NCBI GenBank assembly: GCA_937923625.1
Contig: CALDTV010000022.1
Coordinates: 1 to 64,000 of the forward strand
From: an uncultured Alphaproteobacteria bacterium
GTDB lineage: Bacteria; Pseudomonadota; Alphaproteobacteria; Micavibrionales; Micavibrionaceae
Direction of reading: 5' to 3'
Length of the DNA stretch: 64,000 nt
A program made the position numbers and the translations under genes. Each line of letters opens with the position of its first letter. The stretch's first letter is position 1. The notes below the pieces were generated by a model, which ran no database searches, had not been told where the DNA came from, and worked only from the letters and a program-made list of their open reading frames with translations. Of the stretch, positions 1 to 13,371 are shown piece by piece.

Positions 1-177
1 GGAGATTGTGATCCCACGTGCTTTTTCTTCTGGCGCTTTATCAATCGCATCAACCGCTTCACCTGCGCCGTATAACTTCGCAATCGCTGCTGTTAATGTT
101 GTTTTACCATGGTCAACGTGACCAATTGTGCCGATATTACAGTGCGGCTTATTACGTTCAAACTTTTCCTTAGACAT
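1..177 (-). CDS. tuf: Elongation factor Tu, N-terminal fragment (cut by window edge)
   Basis: Only the first 59 codons are present, reading leftwards off the window. EF-Tu is the GTPase that brings aminoacyl-tRNA to the ribosome. The visible part starts [19 protein letters not shown] and contains the P-loop GHVDHGKTT at residues 19-27 and the beginning of switch I ([10 protein letters not shown]). The ATG at 177 follows an AGGAGAAA ribosome-binding site. It sits 36 bases downstream of the fusA stop on the same strand, the usual last position of the str operon (rpsL-rpsG-fusA-tuf). Identity is certain; the gene is not broken, only truncated by the window. Confidence 0.97.
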   Translation of the reverse strand, partial: MSKEKFERNKPHCNIGTIGHVDHGKTTLTAAIAKLYGAGEAVDAIDKAPEEKARGITIS

Positions 178-213
178 TTTCTAATTTCTCCTTTTGAAAA
201 TATTCTTTTATTC

Positions 214-2337
214 TTAACCAGCTAACTTTTCTCTTACTTCGTCAGCAACTGCCTGTGGCACTGGCTCGTAATGAGCGAAAATCATTGTGTATTGCGCACG
301 CCCTTGTGACATTGAACGCAATGTATTGATATAGCCAAACATACTTGATAACGGAACAAATGCTGTGACAACCTTCGCATTACCACGATCCGTCATCTCA
401 TTGACTTGGCCGCGGCGAGAGTTCAAGTCACCAATAATATCACCCATGTAATCTTCAGGGGTGACAACTTCAACCTTCATCATTGGCTCAAGCAACTGCG
501 GGCCGGCTTTTTGCATAGCCTCCTTGAATGCTGAACGCGCAGCAATTTCAAATGCTAGAGCACTCGAGTCAACATCGTGATATGCCCCATCGTAAAGCTC
601 AACCTCAATATTAATAACAGGGAATCCCGCCATAATACCTGTGGCCTTTGCCATCACGATTCCCTTTTCAAAGCCTGGGATATATTCTTTTGGGATATTA
701 CCGCCAACAATTTTATTGATGAAGTTATAATCAGGTCTCTCACCATCTTCACCTGCAACAGAAGGACGCAATTTAAATTGCGCGCGCGCAAATTGACCCG
801 ACCCACCTGATTGCTTCTTGTGCGTGTAGTCAACGTCGGCTTCACGCGAAATTGTTTCGCGGTAAGCAACTTGCGGTGCACCAATATTCGCTTCCACTTT
901 AAATTCACGCTTCATGCGATCCACAAGAATATCCAAGTGAAGCTCACCCATACCCGCGATGATTGTTTGACCCGATTCATGATCAACCTTCACACGGAAA
1001 GAAGGATCTTCTGCTGCCAAACGTTGCAACGCAGTAGACATTTTCTCTTGGTCAGCCTTTGTTTTAGGCTCAACCGCAATCTCAATAACAGGCTCAGGAA
1101 ATTCCATACGCTCAAGCACGACAGGCTTAGCGGCATCACATAACGTATCTCCGGTCGTTGTATCTTTCATACCAACAAACGCAACAATATCACCAGCAAA
1201 CGCTTCTGTGATTTCCTCACGGTTGTTAGAGTGCATCAACAACATACGACCAACGCGCTCACGCTTATCTTTCACAGAATTCTGAACGTAAGAGCCAGAT
1301 TCAATTTTACCTGAATAAATACGCGCGAATGTTAATGATCCCACAAATGGGTCATTCATAATTTTAAAAGCAAGCGCAGAGAAAGGCTCATCATCAGAGG
1401 GCATACGGCCCATCGGCTCATCAGAGTCAATCGCAACACCTTTTGTCTCACCGATATCAATTGGTGACGGCAAGAAATCAACAACCGCATCAAGAAGTGT
1501 TTGAACACCCTTATTCTTAAAAGCAGATCCACAGAGCACAGGAACAAATTTATTTGCAATTGTTCCTTTACGAATACATTCTTTTAGCGTCTTTTCGTCA
1601 GGCTCATTGCCTTCCAAATACGCTTCCATTGCGGCATCATCCATTTCAACCGCTGTTTCAATCATCTTTTCACGCCACTCATTGGCTTTATCAAGCATAT
1701 CAGCAGGAATATCGCTTTCGCCATATGTCGCGCCGAGCTGCTCCCCATCCCATGTAATAGCCTTCATTTTGATTAAATCGATGTGGCCAGCGAAATCATT
1801 CTCTGCCCCTATCGGCAATTGAATTGCCAAAGGTGTCGCGCCCAAACGGTCAATAATCATTTCAACAGTATTGTAGAAATCAGCACCGATCTTATCCATC
1901 TTATTAACGAAACACATACGTGGAACACTGTATTTATCGCCTTGACGCCAAACTGTTTCAGTTTGCGGCTCAACGCCTGCGTTCGCATCGAAGACAGCAA
2001 TCGCACCATCAAGAACACGTAAAGAACGCTCAACCTCAATAGTAAAATCAACGTGCCCCGGGGTATCAATAATGTTCAAACGGAAACGTTGACCATCAAA
2101 GTTACCGCCCGGCGCCGCATCCCAAAATGTTGTGGTTGCAGCAGAAGTAATTGTAATACCGCGCTCTTGCTCTTGCTCCATCCAATCCATCGTGGCAGCA
2201 CCATCATGCACCTCACCAATTTTATGTGACTTCCCTGAGTAGAAAAGAATACGCTCGGTACATGTTGTTTTACCCGCATCAATGTGCGCCATGATCCCAA
2301 AGTTACGGTAATTTTCAATATTATGTTCGCGTGCCAT
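214..2337 (-). CDS. fusA: Elongation factor G
   Basis: Translocation GTPase that moves tRNA and mRNA through the ribosome and, with RRF, recycles ribosomes. The 707-residue length is normal. The G domain is clear: P-loop AHIDAGKTT near residue 17, [10 protein letters not shown] switch I, DTPGHVDF near 92 and [10 protein letters not shown] near 146. The C-terminal half holds domains III-V, including the [16 protein letters not shown] segment typical of true EF-G. It lies in the str operon between rpsG (40 bases upstream) and tuf, so it is probably cotranscribed from the promoter before rpsL. Nothing looks unusual. Confidence 0.98.
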   Translation of the reverse strand: MAREHNIENYRNFGIMAHIDAGKTTCTERILFYSGKSHKIGEVHDGAATMDWMEQEQERGITITSAATTTFWDAAPGGNFDGQRFRLNIIDTPGHVDFTIEVERSLRVLDGAIAVFDANAGVEPQTETVWRQGDKYSVPRMCFVNKMDKIGADFYNTVEMIIDRLGATPLAIQLPIGAENDFAGHIDLIKMKAITWDGEQLGATYGESDIPADMLDKANEWREKMIETAVEMDDAAMEAYLEGNEPDEKTLKECIRKGTIANKFVPVLCGSAFKNKGVQTLLDAVVDFLPSPIDIGETKGVAIDSDEPMGRMPSDDEPFSALAFKIMNDPFVGSLTFARIYSGKIESGSYVQNSVKDKRERVGRMLLMHSNNREEITEAFAGDIVAFVGMKDTTTGDTLCDAAKPVVLERMEFPEPVIEIAVEPKTKADQEKMSTALQRLAAEDPSFRVKVDHESGQTIIAGMGELHLDILVDRMKREFKVEANIGAPQVAYRETISREADVDYTHKKQSGGSGQFARAQFKLRPSVAGEDGERPDYNFINKIVGGNIPKEYIPGFEKGIVMAKATGIMAGFPVINIEVELYDGAYHDVDSSALAFEIAARSAFKEAMQKAGPQLLEPMMKVEVVTPEDYMGDIIGDLNSRRGQVNEMTDRGNAKVVTAFVPLSSMFGYINTLRSMSQGRAQYTMIFAHYEPVPQAVADEVREKLAG

Positions 2338-2377
2338 TTTTTTCTCTATATCTTTATTAATTCGTTTAAACGATTAC

Positions 2378-2917
<540 letters not shown>

Positions 2918-2932
2918 TTATTTTCTTCTAAA

Positions 2933-3316
2933 TTACTTAGGACGTTTCGCGCCGTAGCGTGAACGTGACTGTTTACGGTCTTTAACACCTTGAGTATCCA
3001 ATGTTCCACGAATAACTGTGTAACGAACACCCGGTAAATCTTTAACACGACCGCCGCGCACCAACACAACGGAGTGCTCTTGAAGGTTGTGCCCCTCACC
3101 TGGGATATAGCAAATAACTTCCATACCTGTCGTCAAACGCACCTTTGCCACTTTACGCAAGGCAGAGTTAGGTTTCTTTGGCGTGGTTGTATAGACACGC
3201 GTGCAAACGCCACGAACTTGCGGGTTTTGATTCAAAGCACGGTTCTTTTTAGACTTCATCGCCTTCTTACCGCCAATAAGGCGTGGCTTACGAACGAGTT
3301 GATTTATTGTTGGCAT
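2933..3316 (-). CDS. rpsL: 30S ribosomal protein S12
   Basis: Decoding-centre protein of the small subunit, first gene of the str operon. The 127 residues include the conserved [11 protein letters not shown] start, the [18 protein letters not shown] block, and the [28 protein letters not shown] block, whose lysine and proline positions are the classical streptomycin-resistance sites. Both loops read as wild type (KKPNSA). The protein is three or four residues longer than E. coli S12, all at the C-terminus (RYGAKRPK end). A strong promoter-like sequence lies about 320 bases upstream, implying a long untranslated leader. Confidence 0.98.
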   Translation of the reverse strand: MPTINQLVRKPRLIGGKKAMKSKKNRALNQNPQVRGVCTRVYTTTPKKPNSALRKVAKVRLTTGMEVICYIPGEGHNLQEHSVVLVRGGRVKDLPGVRYTVIRGTLDTQGVKDRKQSRSRYGAKRPK

Positions 3317-3632
3317 TAAAAGCCCCTTCTTAAATTTCTATCTCCGCTCTCGCGAAAGTTTATTCTATCAAAGCGCCTCACCTTTTACGGATCACTGCCC
3401 CTTAAAAATGTCGGATGGTTATTAAGCGAAAAAAAGCACGAAAAGAATTTGTTTTATTTTAATGACGTTTTTCGTCTTCAAATCCAGTATTTTCGTGCGG
3501 CATCTTGAAACATTTCAACCTCTATTGCTTCAAAATAAACTATCTTTCACTAATTCAAGAAAATCGAGCTGCGTCTAACACCATCAAAAGAAGGCATTAC
3601 AGCCAACCCATCCGATTCATGAATTTGGGCGG

Positions 3633-3662
3633 ACTATAAGGCGAAAAGACTGGTCACGTCAA
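3633..3662 (-). promoter_or_regulatory. Promoter of the rpsL-rpsG-fusA-tuf operon
   Basis: On the minus strand, TTGACG (3662-3657) is followed after 18 bases by TATAGT (3638-3633), a close match to the sigma-70 -35/-10 pattern. The -35 hexamer TTGACG is the same one found before rplJ in this window. Predicted transcription starts near 3626, giving a leader of about 310 bases before the rpsL ATG. Confidence 0.65.
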
Positions 3663-3794
3663 GCACTTGTTAGCGATTTTTTTGCCCTTGAGTTGATTTA
3701 TTTACGAAACACAGCAAAAACATAACTAAGCCTTTGAAAAATATCAGTTTAATCATCATGCTAAAATTTTATTGCCTCGACCGTCAAACGGCAA

Positions 3795-3818
3795 CAAAAA
3801 AGCGGTCATAAGACCGCT
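3795..3818 (-). terminator. Intrinsic terminator of cspA
   Basis: AGCGGTC (3801-3807) pairs with GACCGCT (3812-3818) across a 4-base loop. On the minus strand the stem is followed by six T residues (3800-3795). It lies 30 bases after the cspA stop and separates cspA from the str operon. Confidence 0.85.
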
Positions 3819-3847
3819 TCTTAGGATTCTTAATTCTTTAAAAAAGA

Positions 3848-4054
3848 CTATGCAGCAACTTTCAAGTTAGTCGCAGATTGCTTACCTTTTTCTTCTTGAA
3901 GTTCATATTCAATTTCTTGTCCATCATCAAGACCTTGAAGGCCTGCAGCTTGAACTGCTGTAATGTGAACGAAAACGTCTCCGCCGCCTGCTGATGGTTC
4001 AATAAAACCAAAACCTTTTTGTGGGTTGAACCATTTAACTTTACCTGTAGCCAT
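3848..4054 (-). CDS. cspA: Cold-shock protein, CspA family
   Basis: A 68-residue single cold-shock domain that binds single-stranded RNA and DNA and acts as an RNA chaperone. The RNP1 motif KGFGFIEPS (residues 14-22) and RNP2 DVFVHITAV (26-34) are both intact; the domain starts MATGKVKWFNPQ. The ATG follows an AAAGGATAT ribosome-binding site. The upstream 200 bases before the rpoC terminator are very AT-rich with no other gene, consistent with a monocistronic mRNA and a longish 5' leader, as in temperature-regulated csp genes. I could not pick a confident promoter. Terminators lie on both sides, so it is an independent unit between rpoC and rpsL. Confidence 0.95.
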   Translation of the reverse strand: MATGKVKWFNPQKGFGFIEPSAGGGDVFVHITAVQAAGLQGLDDGQEIEYELQEEKGKQSATNLKVAA

Positions 4055-4268
4055 AATTGATATCCTTTATCATATTTAGTATGCGGCACGTCCAGCTTAA
4101 AAATATTACGTAAAAATCTGTAATATACGCCATCTATGCCAATTAATAGTGAACTCATTATTGAATTCACTATAGACTAAACATGTCTTTTCACATTTTA
4201 TCAAGAAATTTCGTGATTAATATCGTGAATTTTGACCAATAACAGCAAGCCGTCCACCATTTAAATAT

Positions 4269-4291
4269 AAAAAAGCGGCCAAAAGACCGCT
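4269..4291 (-). terminator. Intrinsic terminator of the rplJ-rplL-rpoB-rpoC operon
   Basis: On the minus strand AGCGGTC (4291-4285) and GGCCGCT (4280-4274) form a seven-pair stem with one G-U pair and a TTTT loop, followed by a T tract (4273-4269). It starts about 60 bases after the rpoC stop. Confidence 0.85.
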
Positions 4292-4353
4292 TTCTCATAT
4301 TATTTCTTATTTCAAAGACATAGGCCCGTTAGAGCTTTATGCCCCATATAAGC

Positions 4354-7300
4354 TTAACCGTTTGCAGCTTCTGGCATATCACCAGAATCTTCCGTCGGCG
4401 CTTCCAAGGCGCGTGCGGCTTCGGCTTCTTCAGCTTCAATTGCAGCAGCCTGCTGTTGAGCAGCCAAGGTGATTTTATCGCGGTCTGCGGCAACTTTGCG
4501 AATTTTATTCACATAAGCACCTGTTCCTGCTGGGATCAAGCGCCCAACAATAACATTTTCTTTTAAGCCATAAAGCTCATCTACTTTACCATTCACAGCC
4601 GCTTCGGTAAGAACACGGGTTGTCTCTTGGAATGATGCCGCAGAAATGAACGAACGTGTTTGCAACGACGCTTTTGTAATACCTTGCAAGACTGGCTTAC
4701 CAACCGCAGGTTGATGGCCTTCGCCAACAGCCTTTTTATTAATCGCTTCATATTCATCACGATCAACATGCTCACCAACCAATAAAGTCGTATCACCGAC
4801 TTCAGAGATTTCAATTTTCTGCATCATTTGACGCGAGATCACCTCAATATGCTTATCGTTGATTTTAACCCCTTGTAGACGATAAACATCTTGAATTTCG
4901 TTCACAAGGTACTCCGCCAACGCTTCAACGCCCATCACATCAAGAATATCATGTGGCACCAAAGCACCATCCAATAATGGATCACCCTTACGGACAAAAT
5001 CACCTTCTTGAACCGCCATGTGGCGGCCTTTAGGGATTAAATACTCAGAAGGTTCCATCGTGGCATCTGTTGGGTTAACAATCACACGGCGCTTGGTTTT
5101 ATAATCTTTACCAAACTCAACCTGACCATCAATTTCAGAAATAATCGCAAAATCTTTTGGACGGCGCGCTTCAAACAACTCAGCCACACGTGGCAGACCA
5201 CCCGTAATATCACGGGTTTTAGATGTCTCACGCGGGATACGCGCAATGATGTCTCCGGCTTTAACTTCCGATCCATTCTCGACCGATAAAATCGCATCTG
5301 TAGACATGAAGTAGTTTGCTTCCAAACCATTGGCCAGTTTCATGACATTATCTTTGCCATCAACGATGCCAACACGTGGTTTTAAATCACCACCTTTTGG
5401 CTGACTACGCCAGTCAATAACAACCTTCGACGAAATACCTGTTGCTTCATCTGTTTGATCCGCCAAAGAAACGCCTTCGACCAAATCAAAGAATTTCGCA
5501 ATACCGTCTTTTTCTGTCACGATTGGCATCGTGAATGGGTCCCAATCGGCCATTTTATCACCTGCTTTAACACTCGCGCCGTCTTCGACCAACAAGCGCG
5601 CGCCATATGGTACACGGTGCGTTGCACGTTCCTTGCCACTACCATCAAGCAAGACAATCTCCGTATTACGTCCCATCACAATCGCAATTCCTTCAGAATT
5701 CGTCACTGTGTTTGCATGGTTCAATTGAATTTTACCGTCGACAGCTGCTTCGTAGGATGATGTTTCAACACCACGTTGCGCCGCACCACCAATGTGGAAT
5801 GTCCGCATCGTTAGCTGTGTCCCAGGCTCACCAATAGATTGTGCCGCCATAACGCCGACCGCTTCACCCATATTCACAGGCGTACCACGCGCCAGATCAC
5901 GACCATAACATGTTGCACAAACACCCGTCCGTGTTTCACAGGTCAGGACCGAGCGCACTTTTAATTGGTCAATACCAGCTGTTTCAATTTGTTCCGATGT
6001 GACTTCATCAATAATTTCACCGGCAGGCACAATGACCTCACCTGTAAGCGGGTTCTTCACTTCTGCCGCAGGAACACGTCCCAAGATACGCTCCGCCAAG
6101 GAAACGACAACATCTGCGCCACTCATAACTGCGCCAATTGTAATACCTTCTTCGGTACCACAATCTTGTTCAATCACAACCGCGTCTTGCGCAACGTCAA
6201 CCAAACGACGCGTCAAATAACCGGAGTTTGCTGTTTTCAACGCCGTATCCGCAAGACCCTTACGCGCCCCGTGGGTAGAGTTAAAGTACTCAAGAACAGA
6301 AAGGCCTTCTTTAAAGTTTGAGATAATAGGTGTTTCAATGATTTCACCAGACGGCTTAGCCATCAAACCACGCATCCCCGCCAATTGACGAATCTGCGCC
6401 GCACTACCACGCGCCCCAGAATGCGCCATCATGTAAACACTGTTCAAGCCAGCTTTTTCAACATCTGAAATAATCGCCATCATCTCATCAGCGACATCGT
6501 CGGTACATTTTGACCAGATATCGACAACCTTGTTGTATTTTTCACCTTTCGTGATCAAACCATCTTGATATTGTTGCTCGTATTCAGCGACCTTATCTGT
6601 CGCGTCTTGAACCAGTTTTGCTTTTGTTTCAGGAATAATCAAATCCGATTTACCAAACGAGATACCCGCAACACAAGCGTGACGGAAACCAAGTTTCATC
6701 ATACGGTCGCAGAAAATAACGGTCTCTTTTGTGCCGCAGTGACGATAAACAACATCAATCAAATTGGTCAGCTCTTTTTTCGTCATCACTTTATTGATCT
6801 CATCAAAAGAGATTTGTGGGTGACGTGGCAAAAGTTCAGAGAACAACATACGACCCGCGGTTGAATCAACTAGCGTCGTGATTTTTTTACCGTCTTCATC
6901 TATTGTATGATAACGACATTTGATTTTCGCATGAAGGTGCAAATGACCTTCCGTAATCGCATGCTGAATTTCACCGGGGCCTCGGAAGATCATACCTTCT
7001 CCTGCCATGCCATCGCGAGCAATTGTCATGTAATACAAACCCAAAACAATATCCTGTGATGGCACAATAATCGGCTTACCATTCGCAGGAGAAAGGATGT
7101 TGTTGGTCGACATCATCAAGCAACGGGCTTCCAATTGCGCTTCGATCGAAAGCGGTACGTGAACAGCCATTTGGTCACCATCAAAGTCAGCGTTAAAGGC
7201 TGTACAAACTAATGGGTGAAGCTGAATCGCTTTACCTTCAATCAATACTGGTTCAAACGCTTGGATACCAAGCCTGTGAAGTGTCGGCGCACGGTTCAAC

Positions 7301-8568
7301 ATGACCGGATGTTCACGGATAACTTCTTCTAGGATATCCCAAACTTCAGGGCGTTCTTTTTCCACCATCTTCTTCGCGGCCTTAACCGTTGTCGCCATAC
7401 CGTAAACTTCTAAACGGTTATAGATGAACGGTTTGAATAGCTCGAGCGCCATTTTCTTTGGAATACCACATTGATGTAATTTCAATTCCGGCCCCACAAC
7501 AATCACGGAACGACCAGAATAATCAACACGCTTCCCAAGAAGGTTTTGACGGAAACGCCCTTGCTTCCCTTTCAACATATCAGAGAGTGATTTCAATGGA
7601 CGCTTATTCGCGCCTGTGATCACGCGACCACGGCGGCCATTATCGAAAAGCGCATCAACAGATTCTTGTAACATACGTTTTTCATTCCGCACGATAATGT
7701 CAGGTGCGCGAAGTTCCATCAAACGCTTAAGTCTGTTATTTCTGTTAATTACACGGCGGTATAGATCATTCAAATCAGATGTCGCAAAACGACCACCATC
7801 GAGCGGCACAAGCGGACGTAATTCTGGCGGAAGCACAGGAACGACATCCAAAATCATCCATTCAGGACGCGTCCCAGAGTGAATGAAAGCTTCCAATAAT
7901 TTAATACGCTTCACGTATTTTTTACGTTTTGCTTCCGATCCCGTTTCACGCAAATCTTCTTCGGTATTGGCTAATTCTTCTTCAAGATCAATCGCCATCA
8001 AAACTTCTTTGATCGCTTCGGCACCAATGCCTGCACGGAAATTTTCTTCCCCATACTCATCTTGTGCATCCATATATTCCTGCTCAGAGAGAAGCTGCAT
8101 TGGCTTTAAAGGAGTCATGCCCGGCTCAACAACCAAATACGCTTCAAAATAAAGAACTTTTTCAAGCTCTTTCAATGTCATGTTGGTCATCAAACCAATA
8201 CGTGACGGTAAAGATTTTAAGAACCAAATATGCGCAACAGGAGACGCAAGCTCAATGATCCCCATGCGCTCACGACGCACTTTGGTCAATGTGACTTCGA
8301 CGCCACATTTTTCACAAATAATCCCTTTATATTTCATGCGTTTATATTTACCGCAAAGACATTCGTAATCTTTTACAGGGCCAAAGATACGGGCACAGAA
8401 AAGACCATCTTTTTCAGGTTTAAACGTACGGTAGTTAATTGTTTCCGGCTTTTTTACTTCTCCGAAAGACCAACTCATAATCTGCTCTGGTGAGGCCAAA
8501 GCAATACGGATGGAATCAAAGCTTTGTGGGCCTTGAGGATTACCGAATAGGTTCATTAGTTCGTTCAT
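4354..8568 (-). CDS. rpoC: DNA-directed RNA polymerase beta' subunit
   Basis: Catalytic large subunit of RNA polymerase. The 1404 residues match the proteobacterial length. The N-terminal zinc-binding cysteines ([20 protein letters not shown], about residues 70-90) and the absolutely conserved active-site NADFDGD motif (about 462-468, in [20 protein letters not shown]) are present. Further on are the second zinc cluster ([15 protein letters not shown]) and the trigger-loop region ([25 protein letters not shown] given in part as [14 protein letters not shown]). The ATG at 8568 follows AGGAGCGAAATT. It lies 88 bases downstream of rpoB, with a hairpin in the gap. Ordinary housekeeping gene. Confidence 0.99.
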   Translation of the reverse strand: MNELMNLFGNPQGPQSFDSIRIALASPEQIMSWSFGEVKKPETINYRTFKPEKDGLFCARIFGPVKDYECLCGKYKRMKYKGIICEKCGVEVTLTKVRRERMGIIELASPVAHIWFLKSLPSRIGLMTNMTLKELEKVLYFEAYLVVEPGMTPLKPMQLLSEQEYMDAQDEYGEENFRAGIGAEAIKEVLMAIDLEEELANTEEDLRETGSEAKRKKYVKRIKLLEAFIHSGTRPEWMILDVVPVLPPELRPLVPLDGGRFATSDLNDLYRRVINRNNRLKRLMELRAPDIIVRNEKRMLQESVDALFDNGRRGRVITGANKRPLKSLSDMLKGKQGRFRQNLLGKRVDYSGRSVIVVGPELKLHQCGIPKKMALELFKPFIYNRLEVYGMATTVKAAKKMVEKERPEVWDILEEVIREHPVMLNRAPTLHRLGIQAFEPVLIEGKAIQLHPLVCTAFNADFDGDQMAVHVPLSIEAQLEARCLMMSTNNILSPANGKPIIVPSQDIVLGLYYMTIARDGMAGEGMIFRGPGEIQHAITEGHLHLHAKIKCRYHTIDEDGKKITTLVDSTAGRMLFSELLPRHPQISFDEINKVMTKKELTNLIDVVYRHCGTKETVIFCDRMMKLGFRHACVAGISFGKSDLIIPETKAKLVQDATDKVAEYEQQYQDGLITKGEKYNKVVDIWSKCTDDVADEMMAIISDVEKAGLNSVYMMAHSGARGSAAQIRQLAGMRGLMAKPSGEIIETPIISNFKEGLSVLEYFNSTHGARKGLADTALKTANSGYLTRRLVDVAQDAVVIEQDCGTEEGITIGAVMSGADVVVSLAERILGRVPAAEVKNPLTGEVIVPAGEIIDEVTSEQIETAGIDQLKVRSVLTCETRTGVCATCYGRDLARGTPVNMGEAVGVMAAQSIGEPGTQLTMRTFHIGGAAQRGVETSSYEAAVDGKIQLNHANTVTNSEGIAIVMGRNTEIVLLDGSGKERATHRVPYGARLLVEDGASVKAGDKMADWDPFTMPIVTEKDGIAKFFDLVEGVSLADQTDEATGISSKVVIDWRSQPKGGDLKPRVGIVDGKDNVMKLANGLEANYFMSTDAILSVENGSEVKAGDIIARIPRETSKTRDITGGLPRVAELFEARRPKDFAIISEIDGQVEFGKDYKTKRRVIVNPTDATMEPSEYLIPKGRHMAVQEGDFVRKGDPLLDGALVPHDILDVMGVEALAEYLVNEIQDVYRLQGVKINDKHIEVISRQMMQKIEISEVGDTTLLVGEHVDRDEYEAINKKAVGEGHQPAVGKPVLQGITKASLQTRSFISAASFQETTRVLTEAAVNGKVDELYGLKENVIVGRLIPAGTGAYVNKIRKVAADRDKITLAAQQQAAAIEAEEAEAARALEAPTEDSGDMPEAANG

Positions 8569-8619
8569 AATTTCGCTCCTGATCGCGCTTTATTTAATTC
8601 TTATTAAATTCTCAAAAAT

Positions 8620-8646
8620 GCCTTCGCTCTTAATTTAAGCGAAGGC
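8620..8646 (-). other. rpoB-rpoC intercistronic hairpin
   Basis: GCCTTCGCT (8620-8628) and AGCGAAGGC (8638-8646) form a perfect nine-base stem with a nine-base AT loop. On the minus strand a short T run follows (ATTTTTGAG). Position and weak T tract suggest an RNA-processing or partial attenuation site rather than a full terminator, because rpoC has no obvious promoter of its own. Confidence 0.5.
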
Positions 8647-8656
8647 TGTATGTTTA

Positions 8657-11600
8657 TTAATTATTACCTGACTGTTTCATATCAACATTCAATCCCAAGG
8701 CTTTTAATTCCTTCGTTAGAACGTTGAATGACTCTGGCACACCGATTTCAAATGTATCTTCACCGCGAACAATGCTTTCATACACTTTCGAACGACCCGC
8801 TACGTCATCTGATTTAATGGTCAGCATTTCTTGTAGCGTGTAGGCCGCGCCGTACGCTTGAAGCGCCCAACATTCCATCTCACCGAATCTCTGACCACCA
8901 AATTGCGCTTTACCACCCAATGGTTGTTGCGTCACGAGTGAATACGGCCCGATAGAGCGCGCGTGGATCTTATCATCTACCAAGTGATGGAGTTTCAACA
9001 TGTAAATGATACCGACAGTCACCTTACGGTCAAATTTCTCTCCCGTACGGCCATCAATCAAAGTCATTTGACCTGTTGTTTCCAAGCCAGCTTCTTCTAG
9101 CAAGACATCAATGTCCGCTTCAACCGCGCCGTCAAAGACAGGCGTTGCCATCGGCACACCCTTACGAAGGTTGTTCGCCATCTCAACAACTTCGACATCA
9201 TCAAGTTTTGATACTTTCGCGTCCATTTCCATGTCGCCATAAGCTTCGTGAAGTTTACCGCGAAGCTCTTTTACTTCGCCAGCCGCAGGGGCTTTTTTAT
9301 CATTGAAGTTATCAATCATATCCCCAATTTGCTGACCAAGATTGACCGAAGCCCAACCCAAATGCGTTTCCAAAATTTGCCCGACGTTCATCCGTGATGG
9401 AACCCCAAGCGGGTTTAGCACGATATCAACAGGCGTTCCGTCTTCTGTATAAGGCATGTCTTCGACAGGCATAATACGGGAGACAACCCCTTTGTTACCG
9501 TGACGCCCAGCCATTTTATCCCCTGGCTGCATTTTGCGTTTAATCGCAACAAAGACCTTAACCATCTTCATCACGCCAGGCATGAGTTCATCGCCACGCT
9601 GAAGTTTTTCAACTTTGTTTTCGAAACGCTCTTTAATGTCATCGACAGAATTATCAACGGTTTTGATCATGGCTTCGATTTGCTCCATGACTTTATCGTC
9701 TTCGACAACCAACTCACGCCAATGGCCACGTTTCATGTCCATCAAGACAGCTTTGGTTAGCTTATCACCTTTTTTGACACCGCCATCTTTGTAAGCTTTT
9801 GCAACCGTTTGACCGACAAGAACTTCTTCTAAACGACCATAGAAACCATCTTCCAAAATACGGCGTTCATCATCGCGGTCTTTTGCCAAACGCTCAATCT
9901 CTTCACGCTCAATCGCCATTGCACGAGAATCTTTATCAACGCCGCGACGGTTAAAGACACGAACATCAACAATTGTACCAACCGCACCAGAAGGCAAGCG
10001 CAATGATGTATCTTTCACATCCGCCGCCTTCTCACCAAAGATCGCACGAAGAAGTTTTTCTTCTGGCGTCATTGGGCTTTCACCTTTTGGTGTGACTTTA
10101 CCAATCAAAATGTCGCCCGGCCCCACTTCGGCGCCAATGTGAACAATACCTGATTCATCCAAATGCTTGAGGGCTTCTTCACCCACATTTGGAATATCAC
10201 GTGTGATTTCTTCCGTTCCCAACTTCGTGTCACGCGCCATCACTTCATATTGTTCAATATGAATAGAAGTATAAACATCGTCCTTCACGATACGCTCAGA
10301 CAAGAGGACGGAGTCCTCAAAGTTGTAGCCATTCCAAGGCATGAACGCGACAAGAACGTTACGCCCCAAGCCCAGCTCACCCATATCTGTTGAAGGACCA
10401 TCAGCGATAATATCACCCGCGCGGATCTCATCACCCACTTTTACGAGTGGTTTTTGCAAGATACAAGTTGATTGGTTTGAGCGTTCAAACTTACGCATTT
10501 TATATATATCAACAACCGCTTCAGAAGCATCTAACTCTTCCGTTGCGCGAATAACAATACGGTTCGCATCTATCTGCACCACAACACCAGAACGACGCGC
10601 CGTGACAGCCGCGCCAGAGTCACGCGCCACAGTTGCTTCCATCCCTGTACCAACCAAAGGCGCTTCAGCCTTAAGAAGTGGGACAGCTTGGCGCATCATG
10701 TTTGATCCCATCAAAGCACGGTTCGCATCATCATTTTCAAGGAATGGAATGAGCGACGCCGCCACAGATACAATCTGTTTCGGGCTAACATCCATAAATT
10801 CAATCGCTTCCGGCTGTGACATCAAGTTTTCACCGCCCTTACGACAAGAAACCAGCTCGTCTTCAAAGCCACCTTTATCAGTTAGCTCGGCATTTGCTTG
10901 CGCAACAGTATATTTGGCTTCTTCCATGGCAGACATATAAATCACTTCGTCTGTTACAGATCCGTTTTCAACGCGGCGGTAAGGCCCTTCAATGAAACCA
11001 TATTTATTCACACGTGCGAAAGTCGCAAGAGAGTTAATCAAACCAATGTTTGGCCCCTCTGGCGTTTCAATCGGACAAATACGTCCATAGTGGGTTGGGT
11101 GAACGTCACGCACTTCAAAGCCTGCACGCTCACGCGTTAAACCACCTGGTCCAAGCGCCGATAGACGACGTTTGTGTGTAATTTCAGATAATGGATTTGT
11201 TTGGTCCATAAATTGTGACAATTGGCTTGAGCCAAAGAACTCACGCACAGCGGCCGCAGCAGGCTTCGCGTTAATCAAATCATGTGGCATGTAAGTGTCA
11301 ATCTCAACAGAAGACATACGCTCGCGAATGGCGCGCTCCATGCGAAGCAAACCAACACGGATTTGGTTTTCCATCAATTCCCCAACAGAACGCACACGAC
11401 GATTACCAAGGTTATCAATATCATCGACTTCGCCGCGACCATCTTTTAGGCCATGCAAATATTGTAGCATCGCAATGATGTCGCCCTTGGTCAAAACACG
11501 CACTTCATCAGGCGTATTCAAATCAAGACGCGTATTCATTTTATTACGACCAACATCAGATAAGTCATAACGTTCCGCATCAAAGAAAAGTGAGTGGAAT

Positions 11601-12931
11601 AAAGCTTCCGCAGATTCAACTGTCGGCGGCTCCCCTGGACGCATCACACGATAAATATCGATCAACGCTTCTTCACGCGTTTCACATTTATCAACTTGCA
11701 TTGTGTTACGCACAAATGGCCCAACAGTCACATGATCAATCGCCAAAATTGGCAGTGTTTTAATTGAAAACTCTTCTAATTGCGCCAAATCTTCTTCGGT
11801 GATTTCATGACCAGCTTCAAAATAAACCTGACCTGTTTCTGCATCAAAGATATCTTCCGCCAAATAGCTTCCTTGCAGCATTTCATCCTGTACAAGAATA
11901 TGCGTCATGCCCGCTTCGACCATTTTCTTACCTTTACGCGGTGTGATTTTGTCACCCGCTTCGGCAACAACATCGCCCGTTTTCGCATCCACAAGATCAT
12001 GCGACAATTTTACACCGCGGTAGCTTTCAGGATTAAAAGGTGTTTTCCAACCTTCTTTTTCCTTCACATAAGCAACTGTTTCATAAAACGTGCTCAAAAT
12101 TTCTTCGTTTGACATACCCTGAACCATCATCGGATCAACTGGCTTGTCATTTGCTTCACAATCCAAGCGATATTTTGCTGTTGCTTCTGAATCTAACGCG
12201 CGCATGAATGTTGTTACAGGCAACTTACGGCGGCGGTCAATACGCACATACATTAAGTCTTTCGCATCAAATTCAAAATCAAGCCATGAACCACGATAAG
12301 GAATAACACGGGTTGAGAATAAGTATTTACCAGATACGTGCGTTTTACCGCCATCATGGTCAAAGAACACACCCGGTGATCTATGCATTTGCGAAACAAT
12401 CACACGCTCTGTACCGTTCACAACAAATGTGCCGTTATCTGTCATAAGCGGCATATCCACCATGTAAACATCTTGCTCTTTAATATCACGGATAGAGCGC
12501 AAGCCTGTATCTTCATCGACATCAAACACAGACAGACGAAGCGTCACACGCAATGGCGCAGAGAATGTCATGCCACGTTGCTGACATTCCTCAACATCGT
12601 ACTTAGGTTGCTCTAACTCGTAAGAAACGTAATCAATCTCAGCCTTATCGGAGAAATCTTTAATCGGGAAAACTTCCGTTAGAACTTTGTGCAAGCCCTG
12701 CATGAAGCGATCTGCAACAGGGATACCTTGCTGCAAGAAAGATTCATAAGAGTCACGCTGCACTTCAATCAGGTTTGGCATTGTCGCCACTTCACGGATC
12801 TTACCAAAAGAACGGCGCACACGGCGGCGACCTGTGTAAGAATTAATATCGTTGGCCACACCCGTGTGACCTCGCGTCACATCTAACTTTGCGCCTAAAA
12901 CTTTCGCTGATTTATCTGCTTTTTTTGCCAT
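8657..12931 (-). CDS. rpoB: DNA-directed RNA polymerase beta subunit
   Basis: Large catalytic subunit of RNA polymerase, 1424 residues. The rifampicin-pocket region is recognisable ([20 protein letters not shown], then [20 protein letters not shown]) with wild-type Q, D, H, R and S positions. The C-terminal part contains [33 protein letters not shown], and the clamp segment [20 protein letters not shown]. It is somewhat longer than E. coli RpoB (1342), which I attribute to lineage-specific loops. It follows rplL after a 440-base gap that contains hairpins but no gene. Confidence 0.99.
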   Translation of the reverse strand: MAKKADKSAKVLGAKLDVTRGHTGVANDINSYTGRRRVRRSFGKIREVATMPNLIEVQRDSYESFLQQGIPVADRFMQGLHKVLTEVFPIKDFSDKAEIDYVSYELEQPKYDVEECQQRGMTFSAPLRVTLRLSVFDVDEDTGLRSIRDIKEQDVYMVDMPLMTDNGTFVVNGTERVIVSQMHRSPGVFFDHDGGKTHVSGKYLFSTRVIPYRGSWLDFEFDAKDLMYVRIDRRRKLPVTTFMRALDSEATAKYRLDCEANDKPVDPMMVQGMSNEEILSTFYETVAYVKEKEGWKTPFNPESYRGVKLSHDLVDAKTGDVVAEAGDKITPRKGKKMVEAGMTHILVQDEMLQGSYLAEDIFDAETGQVYFEAGHEITEEDLAQLEEFSIKTLPILAIDHVTVGPFVRNTMQVDKCETREEALIDIYRVMRPGEPPTVESAEALFHSLFFDAERYDLSDVGRNKMNTRLDLNTPDEVRVLTKGDIIAMLQYLHGLKDGRGEVDDIDNLGNRRVRSVGELMENQIRVGLLRMERAIRERMSSVEIDTYMPHDLINAKPAAAAVREFFGSSQLSQFMDQTNPLSEITHKRRLSALGPGGLTRERAGFEVRDVHPTHYGRICPIETPEGPNIGLINSLATFARVNKYGFIEGPYRRVENGSVTDEVIYMSAMEEAKYTVAQANAELTDKGGFEDELVSCRKGGENLMSQPEAIEFMDVSPKQIVSVAASLIPFLENDDANRALMGSNMMRQAVPLLKAEAPLVGTGMEATVARDSGAAVTARRSGVVVQIDANRIVIRATEELDASEAVVDIYKMRKFERSNQSTCILQKPLVKVGDEIRAGDIIADGPSTDMGELGLGRNVLVAFMPWNGYNFEDSVLLSERIVKDDVYTSIHIEQYEVMARDTKLGTEEITRDIPNVGEEALKHLDESGIVHIGAEVGPGDILIGKVTPKGESPMTPEEKLLRAIFGEKAADVKDTSLRLPSGAVGTIVDVRVFNRRGVDKDSRAMAIEREEIERLAKDRDDERRILEDGFYGRLEEVLVGQTVAKAYKDGGVKKGDKLTKAVLMDMKRGHWRELVVEDDKVMEQIEAMIKTVDNSVDDIKERFENKVEKLQRGDELMPGVMKMVKVFVAIKRKMQPGDKMAGRHGNKGVVSRIMPVEDMPYTEDGTPVDIVLNPLGVPSRMNVGQILETHLGWASVNLGQQIGDMIDNFNDKKAPAAGEVKELRGKLHEAYGDMEMDAKVSKLDDVEVVEMANNLRKGVPMATPVFDGAVEADIDVLLEEAGLETTGQMTLIDGRTGEKFDRKVTVGIIYMLKLHHLVDDKIHARSIGPYSLVTQQPLGGKAQFGGQRFGEMECWALQAYGAAYTLQEMLTIKSDDVAGRSKVYESIVRGEDTFEIGVPESFNVLTKELKALGLNVDMKQSGNN

Positions 12932-13371
12932 GATTATTGCGTTCCTTATTTATTTTAACCTTAAGGCAATCATTCGCCCGAGGCCGCATTATTTATGATC
13001 GAGCCATGACCCGAAATTGTAATTTTGTCGTAGCGTCTTCGCGGCCTCATAAAAAAACAAAGGGCACATGACGGCTTTTAAAATAATAGCCACAGGGCAT
13101 TTACGCGCCTTAAGGCCTAATAAAGTGAGCAAAGTGAAAGCCTGTTTCAGTATCGCTTTCGTGCTGAGCGTTTGCCGCTAAAATAATACTCGTAGGTTTT
13201 TCTAATGAGAAAAACAACTTAAGGCGATGGACAGATACGCCCTCGCCTTAAAATTTGTCTGTTACTTAAATGAAATAAATTCCAATGTCCACCCCTAAAT
13301 AGAAACTTGTTTAAAAACTAAAGAATGCCTCACCCCACCGCGGGGCAAGACATAAGTTATTTAAAACAAGA
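12932..13371 (-). other. 440-base rplL-rpoB intergenic region
   Basis: No gene is visible. The best element is an inverted repeat: TTAAGGCGA (13219-13227) and TCGCCTTAA (13243-13251) give a perfect nine-base stem with a 15-base loop. On the minus strand it is followed by GTTGTTTTTC. This is the position where enteric bacteria have a partial terminator and RNase III site that sets the ratio of L7/L12 to RNA polymerase subunits; a similar role here is an inference. A shorter CCCC/GGGG hairpin near 13333-13346 follows the rplL stop. Confidence 0.5.

Larger units (their letters stand above)
3317..3847 (-). other. 530-base leader/intergenic region between cspA and rpsL
   Basis: No credible coding sequence. 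It contains the rpsL promoter (3633-3662) and the cspA terminator (3795-3818), both listed separately. The roughly 300 bases between the promoter and the rpsL start would be transcribed as an untranslated leader. I see no clear classical S7-type translational operator in it by eye, though an AT-rich leader of this length could hold one. Confidence 0.6.

Noticed and set aside
4055-4268. Independent gene upstream of cspA in the same direction (about 102 codons, overlapping cspA in another frame)
   Set aside because: It overlaps cspA out of frame, has no family and consists of leader sequence.
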